Notes under the pieces: generated by a model
The model's input: the letters and a program-made list of their open reading frames with translations, nothing else
The model's database searches: none
Told to the model about the DNA's origin: nothing
In this document: positions 1 through 6,908 of the stretch, piece after piece
Layout: every line of letters begins with the position of its first letter
Position numbering within the stretch: position 1 is the stretch's first letter
Made by a program: the position numbers and the translations under genes
From: Acetobacteraceae bacterium
GTDB taxonomy: Bacteria > Pseudomonadota > Alphaproteobacteria > Acetobacterales > Acetobacteraceae
DNA length: 13,985 nucleotides
Reading direction: 5' to 3'
Assembly (NCBI GenBank): GCA_020853405.1
Contig: JADYYZ010000070.1
Span: forward strand, 1-13,985

Positions 1-508
1 GAATGCGCAGCCGCACCAGAACCTGCCACGGCGTTGCGTGATAAAGCCGGAACAGGTCGAAAAGATTGTGGTCGAAACTGTTCAGCCCCAGCGTGGTGTT
101 CGACAGGATCGGGAAGAATGCCACGATCCAGGCGCAGATCAGCAGCGACAGCTCGACATCATCGACCCAGATGATGATCAGCGGCGCGATCGCGACGATC
201 GGCGTCACCTGCAGGATGACCGCATAGGGAAACAGCGACCGTTCGATCCATTTCGACTGCGCGAACAGGATCGCAAGCAGGCTGCCCAGCACGGTCGCCG
301 CCAGCAGCGCCGACAGCGTGATGCGCAGCGTCACCAGCAGCGACTGCGCAAGCGAGGGCCAGTCCTCGACCAGGGTCCGCAGGATCAGGATCGGCCCCGG
401 CAGCAGATAGGGCGGAATCTCGCGCACCCGCACCACCGCTTCCCAGCCGGCCAGCGCCAGCACGCCGACCAGCAGCGGCATCACGAGCCCGAGTGCCCGT
501 TCGCTCAT
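1..508 (-). CDS. ABC transporter permease, NitT/TauT (SsuC/TauC-like) family, 3' truncated by window edge
   Basis: This is the inner-membrane permease of an importer whose ATPase and binding protein lie just upstream. The reading frame starts at the ATG at 508 and stays open to the window edge, giving 169 residues of a family usually about 250-270 long. Visible parts are an N-terminal hydrophobic helix (about residues 7-22), a PYLLPGP motif after it, further hydrophobic helices around residues 55-80 and 90-110, the family-typical stretch TPIVAIAPLIIIW, and the start of the cytoplasmic EAA-type coupling loop (LFRLYHATPWQVLVRLRI) that contacts the ATPase. The start overlaps the ATPase stop as ATGA (505-508), implying translational coupling; there is no strong Shine-Dalgarno. 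The family is clear from these motifs, but the substrate cannot be read from the permease. Confidence 0.9.
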   Translation of the reverse strand, partial: MSERALGLVMPLLVGVLALAGWEAVVRVREIPPYLLPGPILILRTLVEDWPSLAQSLLVTLRITLSALLAATVLGSLLAILFAQSKWIERSLFPYAVILQVTPIVAIAPLIIIWVDDVELSLLICAWIVAFFPILSNTTLGLNSFDHNLFDLFRLYHATPWQVLVRLRI

Positions 509-1236
509 GCCGCCATTGCCGCCGCGAGTGCCCCGCTGACCGCCCGGCACTGCGCCGCGTACTCGGGCGAGGTGCGGAAGGTTGCGTCGCGCAGCCGTGG
601 CCCCTCGATTGCGATATCGGCGACGATGCGGCCAGGGCGCGCCGCCATCACCAGCACCCGCTGCGCCAGGTAGACGCTTTCGAACACGCTGTGGGTGACG
701 AACAGCGCGGTGAAGTGCCGCTCGCGCCACAGCGCCAGCAGGTCGTCGTTGAGGCGGAAGCGGGTGATCTCGTCGAGCGCGGCGAAGGGTTCGTCCATCA
801 GCAGCAGTTTCGGCCCGGTCACCAGGGCGCGGGCGAACGAGGCGCGCATGCGCATGCCCCCCGAAAGTGCGCGCGGGCGGGCGCGCTCGAACCCGGCAAG
901 CCCGACCGCGGCGAGGGCGGCGGTAGCCTGCGCCGCCGCCTGCTCACGCCGCGCGCCGGCCAGCCGCAGCGGCAGCATCACGTTGGCAAGCGCACTCGCC
1001 CACGGCATCAGGGTGGGGTCCTGGAACACGAAGCCGATCTCGCCGCCGGTCGATGCCGGGCGCACGACGCTCCCCTCGGTCGGCTCGGCCAGCGCCGCGA
1101 TGATACGCAGCAGACTCGATTTGCCGCAGCCCGACGGGCCGAGCAGCGCCACGAAGTCGCCCGGGGAGACGCTGAACCCGACGCCCGCCAGCGCCTGCAC
1201 ACCGCCCGCGAAGCGCTTGCCCACGCCCTCCAGCAT
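505..1236 (-). CDS. ABC transporter ATP-binding protein, NitT/TauT (SsuB/TauB-like) family
   Basis: This is the ATPase subunit that powers the importer (243 residues, slightly short at the N-terminus). All nucleotide-binding motifs are present: Walker A GPSGCGKSS (33-41), Q-loop FQDP (Gln72), signature LSGGMRMR (124-131; the family often has SGGMRQR or SGGQ), Walker B LLLMDEP (144-150), D-loop Asp155 and H-loop His182. The protein begins only eight residues before the conserved KRF, where relatives usually have about ten more. The frame is open further upstream (reading APLL before the Met) but offers no ATG, GTG or TTG between 1236 and the binding-protein stop at 1284, so ATG 1236 is the only ordinary start; a CTG start just upstream is possible. 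It lies 47 bases after the binding-protein gene and overlaps the permease by 4 bases. Confidence 0.93.
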   Translation of the reverse strand: MLEGVGKRFAGGVQALAGVGFSVSPGDFVALLGPSGCGKSSLLRIIAALAEPTEGSVVRPASTGGEIGFVFQDPTLMPWASALANVMLPLRLAGARREQAAAQATAALAAVGLAGFERARPRALSGGMRMRASFARALVTGPKLLLMDEPFAALDEITRFRLNDDLLALWRERHFTALFVTHSVFESVYLAQRVLVMAARPGRIVADIAIEGPRLRDATFRTSPEYAAQCRAVSGALAAAMAA

Positions 1237-1283
1237 CAGCAGTGGGGCAGGCGATCCGGCAGCGGCCGTTTCATCGGCCAGGG

Positions 1284-2294
1284 TCAGAGACCGACGCCGC
1301 GGTTGATGAACTCCAGGCTGTAGGCGCGGCTTATATCGAGGCCGGGCGGATAGACGCCGTATGCCACCATGTCGTTGTAGAACCTGGCCCAGCGCGCGTC
1401 GGTCATGGCGCCCATGCCCAGACGCAGGGCGTCGCCCGACAGCACCAGGCCGGATTCGTTCATGGCATCGATCGCGTAGTTGATCTTGGCTTCGTCCATG
1501 TCGGGATTGTCACGCATGATCAGGGCGTTTGCCGCCCCGATGTCGTGGCGGCGCAGGTACTGCATCCAGCCTTCGATGCTGGCGTCGATGAAGCGCTGTA
1601 CCACATCCTTCCGCTCGCGCACGGTGCGGGCGGCGATGTCGATCGTCTCGTTGTAGTTCTCGTAGCCGGCATCGGCGATCAGGAAGGCACGAACCCTGGC
1701 GCCGGCCTGGCGGGCGGCAAACGGCTCGCTGGTCACGTAGCCCTGCTGGATCGCGTTGCGGTCGGCCAGGAACGGCTGCAGGTTGAAGGTATAGGGGCGC
1801 AGCTGCGCATCGCTGAAGCCGAACTTCGCGCGCAGGAACGGCCAGTAGGTCGCGCGGCCTTCGGCGCTGACCAGGATCGGCCTGCCGCGCATCGCCTCGA
1901 ACCCGTCGATGCCCGCGCCTTCGTGCACCATCAGCACCTGCGGGTCCTTCTGGAAGGTCGCGCCGATGCACAGGAAGGGCAGGTTCTCGCGCACATAGTT
2001 GATCGCCTGGAAGCCGTTCGACATGAACATGTCGATGCGCCCGGCCAGCAGCAGCTGCGCGCCGTTGATCTGCGGCCCCCCCTGGCGCAGCTCGACATCG
2101 AGGCCGCGGCGGCGATAGAGGCCGCTCGCCAGCGCCTGGTAGTAGCCGCCGTGCTCGGCCTCGGCCCGCCAGTTGGTCTGGAACACCACCCTGTCCAGCG
2201 TCTGGGCCGAGACCCTCGCACCCTTCACGCCAACCAGGCCGAGGGCGCCGGCGGCGAGGCCACGGCGGCGGAGCACGTATTTCGTGGCGGTCAT
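1284..2294 (-). CDS. ABC transporter substrate-binding protein, NMT1/THI5-like (NitT/TauT type)
   Basis: This is a periplasmic solute-binding protein (336 residues) that delivers the substrate to the permease/ATPase encoded downstream. The chosen ATG at 2294 has a strong Shine-Dalgarno (GGGGAGA, 2310-2304) nine bases upstream. It is followed by an export signal with an arginine cluster RRRG (9-12), a hydrophobic stretch (13-23) and a likely cleavage site after VSA (28-30); the RRRGL could be a weak Tat-type motif. The mature part carries the NMT1/THI5-like hallmark NWRAEAEHGGYYQA (41-54), then GGPQING, LLAGRIDMF, FQKDPQVL and a C-terminal GAMTDARW. This type is common in alphaproteobacteria with unknown substrates; taurine/sulfonates, nitrate-like ions and thiamine-pyrimidine precursors are known for relatives. 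The frame is open upstream to 2465, but that extension is arginine/proline-rich and crosses the divergent promoter region. Confidence 0.9.
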   Translation of the reverse strand: MTATKYVLRRRGLAAGALGLVGVKGARVSAQTLDRVVFQTNWRAEAEHGGYYQALASGLYRRRGLDVELRQGGPQINGAQLLLAGRIDMFMSNGFQAINYVRENLPFLCIGATFQKDPQVLMVHEGAGIDGFEAMRGRPILVSAEGRATYWPFLRAKFGFSDAQLRPYTFNLQPFLADRNAIQQGYVTSEPFAARQAGARVRAFLIADAGYENYNETIDIAARTVRERKDVVQRFIDASIEGWMQYLRRHDIGAANALIMRDNPDMDEAKINYAIDAMNESGLVLSGDALRLGMGAMTDARWARFYNDMVAYGVYPPGLDISRAYSLEFINRGVGL

Positions 2295-2421
2295 GCGAAG
2301 CACTCTCCCCGGGGGCCTCTGCGGCCGGCGGCTGGCAGATTGGGGGATTCCCCGGTCTCGGCAAGGGCGGCCTCGCGAGGGGGGTCTCGCCGCCGGCCGC
2401 GGATGCCGCCAGACTGCCGGC
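2295..2421. promoter_or_regulatory. Divergent intergenic region with two small palindromes (candidate control region)
   Basis: These 127 bases separate the minus-strand importer operon from the plus-strand FAD oxidoreductase, so promoters for both must lie here or in the gene edges. The region holds GGGGA-T-TCCCC (2343-2353, 5-base arms around one central base) and a perfect 10-base palindrome CCTCGCGAGG (2371-2380). Either could be a regulator half-site pair, but in DNA this GC-rich such palindromes also arise by chance. No convincing -35/-10 pair is visible. Function is inference from gene orientation. Confidence 0.35.
2304..2310 (-). promoter_or_regulatory. Ribosome binding site of the substrate-binding protein gene
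   Basis: Read on the minus strand this is GGGGAGA, close to the anti-Shine-Dalgarno complement, with nine bases before the ATG at 2294. It is the strongest such site in the window and decides the start of the binding protein against upstream in-frame ATGs as far as 2465. Confidence 0.7.
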
Positions 2422-3525
2422 ATGGAGATCATCCCGACTGACATTGTCGTGATCGGCGCCGGCATTGCCGGGGCCTCGGCCGCCGCCGCGCTCGCGGCAA
2501 CGGCGCGCGTCGTGCTGCTGGAGATGGAGACCGCCGCCGGCTACCACAGCACCGGGCGCAGTGCCGCGGTGTGGATCCTGAACTACGGCCCGCCCGACGT
2601 GCGCGACCTTACCGGGGCAAGCCGCGCCTTCTTCGAGGCCCCCCCCCAAGGCTTCACCGACGCGCCGCTGATGGCACAGCGCCCCTGCCTGTTCCTCGCG
2701 CCCGCCGGGCAGTCGGCGGCGCTCGATGCGATGCTGGCCGACGCCCGCGGGCTTCGCGAGATCGCGCTGGCCGAGGTGCAGCGGATGGTCCCGGTGCTGC
2801 GCCCGGGCTACGCGACCCGCGCCGCGATCGAGACCGACGCCTTCGACATGGATGTCGCGGCGCTGCATGCCGGCTTCCTGCGGCAGCTGTCGAGCGCCGG
2901 CGGCAGCCTGCTGCTGGGCGCGCCGGCGGAACGGATCGACCGGCACGGCGGTGCCTGGCGGGTGGTTGCCGGCGGCCGTGCCTTCGACGCCCCGATCGTC
3001 GTTGATGCCGCCGGCGCCTGGGCCGATCACGTGGCGGGGCTTGCCGGCGTCGCGCCGATCGGCATCCAGCCGATGCGCCGCACCGCCTGCGTCGTCGATG
3101 GACCGCCCGGCCAGGACCCGTCCTGGCCGCTGATGGGCGATGTCGCACATCGCTGGTACTGCCGGCCCGAGGCGCGCACCAAGCTGCTGGTCTCGCCGGC
3201 CGACGAGACTCCGGTGCCGCCGCACGATGTGCAGCCCGAGGAGATCGACGTCGCCACCGGCATCGCCAACATGCAGGAGGCGCTCGATGTGCCGGTGCGC
3301 CGGGTCGAGCGGGCGTGGGCGGGGCTGCGCAGTTTCGCGCCCGACCGCAGCCTGGTGATCGGCCCCGACCCGACCGCGCCCGGCTTCTTCTGGTCGGCCG
3401 GCCAGGGCGGCTACGGCATCCAGACCGCGCCCGCGGCCGGCCGGCTGCTGGCCGACCTGGTGCTGGGCCGGCCCCACGACCACCGACTTTCCGCACGCCT
3501 GTCGCCGGCACGCTTCAGGAGCTGA
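2422..3525 (+). CDS. FAD-dependent amino-acid oxidoreductase, D-arginine dehydrogenase (DauA)-like, altered pocket
   Basis: This is a DAO-family flavoenzyme (367 residues) predicted to oxidise the alpha-carbon amine of an amino or imino acid. The N-terminal Rossmann motif is VVIGAGIAGAS (9-19), followed by the FAD-associated GYHSTGRSAA (40-49). The C-terminal signatures WAGLRSF (299-305) and GQGGYGIQTAP (327-337) are typical of D-arginine dehydrogenase relatives. Against Pseudomonas aeruginosa DauA (from memory), the conserved substrate-site residues appear to be Tyr55 (Tyr53), an Arg in QPMRR (219/220; Arg222), Tyr246 (Tyr249) and Arg303 (Arg305). However, Glu87, which contacts the substrate guanidinium, corresponds to Cys89, and His48 to Val50. 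A basic D-amino acid is therefore doubtful. The ATG at 2422 directly precedes the Rossmann strand and has no clear Shine-Dalgarno. A run of nine C (2639-2647) lies in frame. The divergent importer may supply its substrate. Confidence 0.88.
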   Translation: MEIIPTDIVVIGAGIAGASAAAALAATARVVLLEMETAAGYHSTGRSAAVWILNYGPPDVRDLTGASRAFFEAPPQGFTDAPLMAQRPCLFLAPAGQSAALDAMLADARGLREIALAEVQRMVPVLRPGYATRAAIETDAFDMDVAALHAGFLRQLSSAGGSLLLGAPAERIDRHGGAWRVVAGGRAFDAPIVVDAAGAWADHVAGLAGVAPIGIQPMRRTACVVDGPPGQDPSWPLMGDVAHRWYCRPEARTKLLVSPADETPVPPHDVQPEEIDVATGIANMQEALDVPVRRVERAWAGLRSFAPDRSLVIGPDPTAPGFFWSAGQGGYGIQTAPAAGRLLADLVLGRPHDHRLSARLSPARFRS

Positions 3526-3550
3526 TCGGCGGCGCCCAGCGTGCTAGGCA
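3522..3550 (+). promoter_or_regulatory. Weak candidate promoter for the amidoligase/glycosyltransferase operon
   Basis: CTGATC (3522-3527) and an extended -10-like TGC-TAGGCA (TG at 3542-3543, hexamer 3545-3550) are separated by 17 bases, immediately after the FAD-oxidoreductase stop and 28 bases before the next ATG. Only the TGA of the -35 and the TA of the -10 plus the TG extension match consensus. The 53-base gap is the largest between plus-strand genes from 2422 to 12823, so a separate promoter here is plausible; read-through from the upstream gene is equally possible. Confidence 0.3.
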
Positions 3551-3578
3551 GCCAGCAGCAACCAGGACCGCCCGCCAG

Positions 3579-6500
3579 ATGTCCATCCATGCCGCGCTGA
3601 CGCATCGCACCAGCTACCACTATGACCGGCCGGTGGGCCTCGGGCCGCAGGTGATCCGGCTGCGGCCGGCGCCGCACAGCCGCACCCCGGTGCTGAGCTA
3701 TGCGCTGAAGGTCGAGCCGAAGCCGTATTTCCTGAACTGGCAGCAGGACCCGCACGGCAATTTCCTGGCCCGCGTCGTGTTCCCCGAGCGTGTGACGCGG
3801 TTCGAGGTCAGCGTCGATCTCGTCGCCGACATGGCGGTGATCAACCCGTTCGACTTCTTCCTCGAACCCGAGGCGGAGGCGTTCCCGTTCGACTACGACC
3901 CCGTGCTTGCCGAGGAGCTCGCGCCGTTCCGCAAGGTCGGCCCCCCCGGCCCGTTGCTGGCAGCCTGGCTTTCGACGGCGCCGCGCGAAAAGATGCGCAC
4001 GATCGACCTGCTGGTCGGCCTGAACCAGCGCCTGCAGCACGAGATCGGCTACATCGTGCGCATGGAGCCGGGCGTCTGGTCGCCCGAGCAGGTGCTGGAG
4101 AGGCGCCAGGGCAGCTGCCGCGATTCCGGCTGGCTGCTGGTGCACATCCTGCGCCAGATGGGCTTCGCGGCCCGCTTCGTCTCCGGCTACCTGATCCAGC
4201 TGGTGCCCGACGTGAAGCCGCTCGATGGCCCCGCCGGGCCGGCGGCCGACTTCACCGACCTGCACGCCTGGTGCGAGGTCTATCTGCCCGGGGCCGGCTG
4301 GGTCGGCCTCGATCCCACCTCCGGCCTGTTCGCGGGCGAGGGCCACATCCCGCTGGCGGCAACGCCCGAACCGCAGTCGGCGGCGCCGATCGAGGGGATG
4401 GTCGGCAAGGCCGAAACCACCTTCGCGTTCGACATGAAGGTTGCGCGCATCGCCGAGACGCCGCGCGTGACCAAGCCCTATACCGAGGCGCAGTGGCGGG
4501 CGATCGATGCGCTCGGGCGCCAGGTCGATGCGGCGCTGGCGCGCGGCCAGGTGCGGCTGACGCTGGGCGGCGAGCCGACCTTCGTCGCCGCCGGCGACCA
4601 CGACGCGCCCGAGTGGAACACCGACGCGCTGGGCCCCACCAAGCGCGCCTTCGCCGGCCGGCTGCTGCGTCGCCTCGCGCCGAAATGGGCGCCCGGCCAC
4701 GCGCTGCAATACGCGCAAGGCAAGCAGTATCCGGGCGAGCAGCTGCCGCGCTGGGCGCTCTATTGCCACTGGCGGGCCGACGGCGAGCCGATCTGGACCG
4801 ACCCCGCGCTGCTGGCATCCGACGACGACACCGATGACGCCGACGCGGCCGCAGCGGCCGGCTTCGCCCGGCTTCTGGCCGAGCGGTTGCAGATCGATCC
4901 TGGCTTTGCCATCCCGGCGCACGAGGACGTGCATTACTACCTCTGGCGCGAACAGAGACTGCCGGCGAACGTGGTGGTCGAGGATGCGAAACTGCGCGAC
5001 CCGCTGGAGCGCGCGCGCCTTGCCCGGGTGTTCGAACAGGGGCTGGGCAGCAGCGTCGGCAGCGTGCTGCCGCTGCGCCGCGTGTGGGCGGATGGCGCGC
5101 GCCGCTGGCAGGGCGGCAGGTGGTACTTCCGGTCCGGCGTGCTGTTCCTGATCCCGGGCGATTCGCCGATCGGCTATCGGCTGCCGCTCGATTCGCTGCC
5201 CTGGTACGACGCCGACCCTGGCGAGGCATACCGGGAGCGCGATCCCTTCGCGCCCGCCCCCGATCTGCCGGCGCATGCCAGCCTGCAGGCACGCTTCCGG
5301 CGGCGCGAGGCCGTGCCGCTGCCGCCGGCCGAGCTGCGCCCGCAGCCGCAGGCGCTGCCCGACCTCGCCAGCATGGACGAGCCCGAAATCGTGCGCACCG
5401 CGCTCTGCGTGGAGGCGCGCCGCGGCCTGCTGCACGTGTTCATCCCGCCGCTTCACGCCGCCGAGGACTGGCTCGACCTGGTCGCCGCGATCGAGGCGAC
5501 GGCCGAGGAGTCGGGACGCAAGGTTTTCCTCGAAGGCTACCTGCCGCCGTCCGATCCGCGGGTGCCGCATTTCTCGGTGACGCCCGACCCCGGCGTGATC
5601 GAGGTCAACATCCACCCGATGCAGGACTGGGCCGAGGTGAGCGGCCGCACGCGCGAACTCTATGACGAATCGCGCATGGTCGGGCTGGCGACCGAAAAAT
5701 TCATGCTCGATGGCCGCCACGGCGGCACCGGCGGCGGCAACCACGTGGTGATGGGCGGCACCACTGCCGCCGACAGCCCGTTCCTGCGCCGCCCCGACCT
5801 GCTGCGAAGCCTGGTCTCGTTCTGGCACAACCACCCCTCGCTGTCGTTCGGCTTCAGCGGCCTGTTCATCGGCCCCACCAGCCAGCATCCGCGCATCGAC
5901 GAGGCGCGGATGGATGCGCTCTATGAACTGGAGCTCGCCTTCCGCAAGGTCGCCGACGGGCAGGAAGCACCGCCCTGGCTGACCGACCGGCTGCTGCGCA
6001 ACCTGCTGGTCGACATGACCGGCAACACCCACCGCACCGAGTTCTGCATCGACAAGATGTTCGACCCCGCCGGGCCGGGCGGGCGGCGCGGCCTGGTGGA
6101 ATTCCGCGCCTTCGAGATGCCGCCGCACGCCGAAATGAGCCTCGCCCAGCAGCTGCTGCTGCGCGCCGCACTCGCCGCCTTCTGGGCGAGGCCCTACCGG
6201 CACGCGCTGGTGCGCTGGGGCACGCGCATCCACGACGACTTCATGCTGCGCCACTTCTGCGAGCAGGATTTCGCCGGCGCGCTGGAGGAGCTGGCAGCCG
6301 ACGGCTTCACCTTCGATCCCGCCTGGTTCGCGCCGCATTTCGAGTTCCGCTTCCCGCAGATCGGCGCGATCACGCAGCGCGGCATGACGCTCGAGCTCAG
6401 GAATGCCCTGGAGCCCTGGCACGTGATGGGCGAGGAGGGCGCGGTCGGCGGCACCGTGCGCTATGTCGACAGTTCGGTCGAGCGGATCGAGGCCAGGGTC

Positions 6501-6896
6501 ACCGGCTGGGTCGAGGAGCGCTTCGTGCTTGGCTGCAACGGCGCCGAGGTGCCGCTTTCGCCCACCGGCACCGCCGGCGAATACGTCGCCGGCGTGCGCT
6601 TCAAGGCATGGAACCCGCCGTCTTCGCTGCACCCCACGATCCCGGCGCAGGGGCCATTGGTGTTCGACATCTACGACCGCTGGTCGGGGCGCCCGGTCGG
6701 CGGCTGCACCTATCACGTCGCGCATCCGGGCGGCCGCAATTTCGAGAAGTTCCCGGTCAACGCCAACGAGGCCGAGGCACGCCGGCGCGCCCGCTTCCAG
6801 CCGTTCGGCCATTCGATCGAGGCGCGGCTGGAGGCGCCGCGGCCGCTGCCGGCCCGCGAGCACCCGCGCACCCTTGACCTGCGGCGCGGGGCCTGA
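3579..6896 (+). CDS. Transglutaminase-like domain fused to DUF2126 (putative COOH-NH2 amidoligase)
   Basis: This large fusion protein (1105 residues, full length for the family) is predicted to form and/or break amide bonds on peptides. Residues about 1-120 resemble the bacterial transglutaminase N-terminal domain (THRTSYHYDRPV, RLRPAPHSRT). The transglutaminase-like core has the full Cys-His-Asp set: Cys180 (RQGSCRDSGW), His229 (DLHAWCEVY) and Asp245 (GLDPTSG). From about residue 300 to the end lies DUF2126, annotated as a putative amidoligase, with LGGEPTFV (329-336), EVNIHPMQDWAE (675-686), HGGTGGGNHVV (714-724) and GNTHRTEFCIDK (815-826) all intact. There is no signal peptide, so it is cytoplasmic. 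ATG 3579 is chosen because MSIHAALTHRTSYHY matches family N-termini and AGGA (3564-3567) lies 11 bases upstream; the frame is open back to 3315, inside the FAD gene. First gene of a five-gene run. The biochemical substrate is not established. Confidence 0.93.
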   Translation: MSIHAALTHRTSYHYDRPVGLGPQVIRLRPAPHSRTPVLSYALKVEPKPYFLNWQQDPHGNFLARVVFPERVTRFEVSVDLVADMAVINPFDFFLEPEAEAFPFDYDPVLAEELAPFRKVGPPGPLLAAWLSTAPREKMRTIDLLVGLNQRLQHEIGYIVRMEPGVWSPEQVLERRQGSCRDSGWLLVHILRQMGFAARFVSGYLIQLVPDVKPLDGPAGPAADFTDLHAWCEVYLPGAGWVGLDPTSGLFAGEGHIPLAATPEPQSAAPIEGMVGKAETTFAFDMKVARIAETPRVTKPYTEAQWRAIDALGRQVDAALARGQVRLTLGGEPTFVAAGDHDAPEWNTDALGPTKRAFAGRLLRRLAPKWAPGHALQYAQGKQYPGEQLPRWALYCHWRADGEPIWTDPALLASDDDTDDADAAAAAGFARLLAERLQIDPGFAIPAHEDVHYYLWREQRLPANVVVEDAKLRDPLERARLARVFEQGLGSSVGSVLPLRRVWADGARRWQGGRWYFRSGVLFLIPGDSPIGYRLPLDSLPWYDADPGEAYRERDPFAPAPDLPAHASLQARFRRREAVPLPPAELRPQPQALPDLASMDEPEIVRTALCVEARRGLLHVFIPPLHAAEDWLDLVAAIEATAEESGRKVFLEGYLPPSDPRVPHFSVTPDPGVIEVNIHPMQDWAEVSGRTRELYDESRMVGLATEKFMLDGRHGGTGGGNHVVMGGTTAADSPFLRRPDLLRSLVSFWHNHPSLSFGFSGLFIGPTSQHPRIDEARMDALYELELAFRKVADGQEAPPWLTDRLLRNLLVDMTGNTHRTEFCIDKMFDPAGPGGRRGLVEFRAFEMPPHAEMSLAQQLLLRAALAAFWARPYRHALVRWGTRIHDDFMLRHFCEQDFAGALEELAADGFTFDPAWFAPHFEFRFPQIGAITQRGMTLELRNALEPWHVMGEEGAVGGTVRYVDSSVERIEARVTGWVEERFVLGCNGAEVPLSPTGTAGEYVAGVRFKAWNPPSSLHPTIPAQGPLVFDIYDRWSGRPVGGCTYHVAHPGGRNFEKFPVNANEAEARRRARFQPFGHSIEARLEAPRPLPAREHPRTLDLRRGA

Positions 6897-6908
6897 TCCG
6901 AGACAGCG

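Noticed and set aside
1284..2294. Naming the importer ThiXYZ, SsuABC or TauABC.
   Set aside because: The family match is general; nothing in the sequence or neighbouring genes identifies the substrate, and no thiamine riboswitch or sulfonate-cleaving gene is in view.
2173..2421. N-terminal extension of the FAD oxidoreductase from an ATG at 2173.
   Set aside because: It would overlap the start of the binding-protein gene and place about 80 unrelated residues before the Rossmann motif, which normally sits at the N-terminus.
2295..2465. N-terminal extension of the substrate-binding protein up to an ATG at 2465.
   Set aside because: The extra 57 residues are Arg/Pro-rich, overlap the divergent FAD gene, and would bury the export signal; the ATG at 2294 has a strong Shine-Dalgarno and a signal peptide right after it.
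1510..3483. A 657-residue minus-strand open frame running across the divergent intergenic region and the FAD gene.
   Set aside because: It overlaps two recognised genes in other frames, has low-complexity composition, and matches no family I know.
3315..3578. Upstream extension of the transglutaminase-DUF2126 frame into the FAD gene.
   Set aside because: The family starts at the MSIHAALTHRTSYHY segment; the upstream residues are a frame-shifted shadow of the FAD gene.
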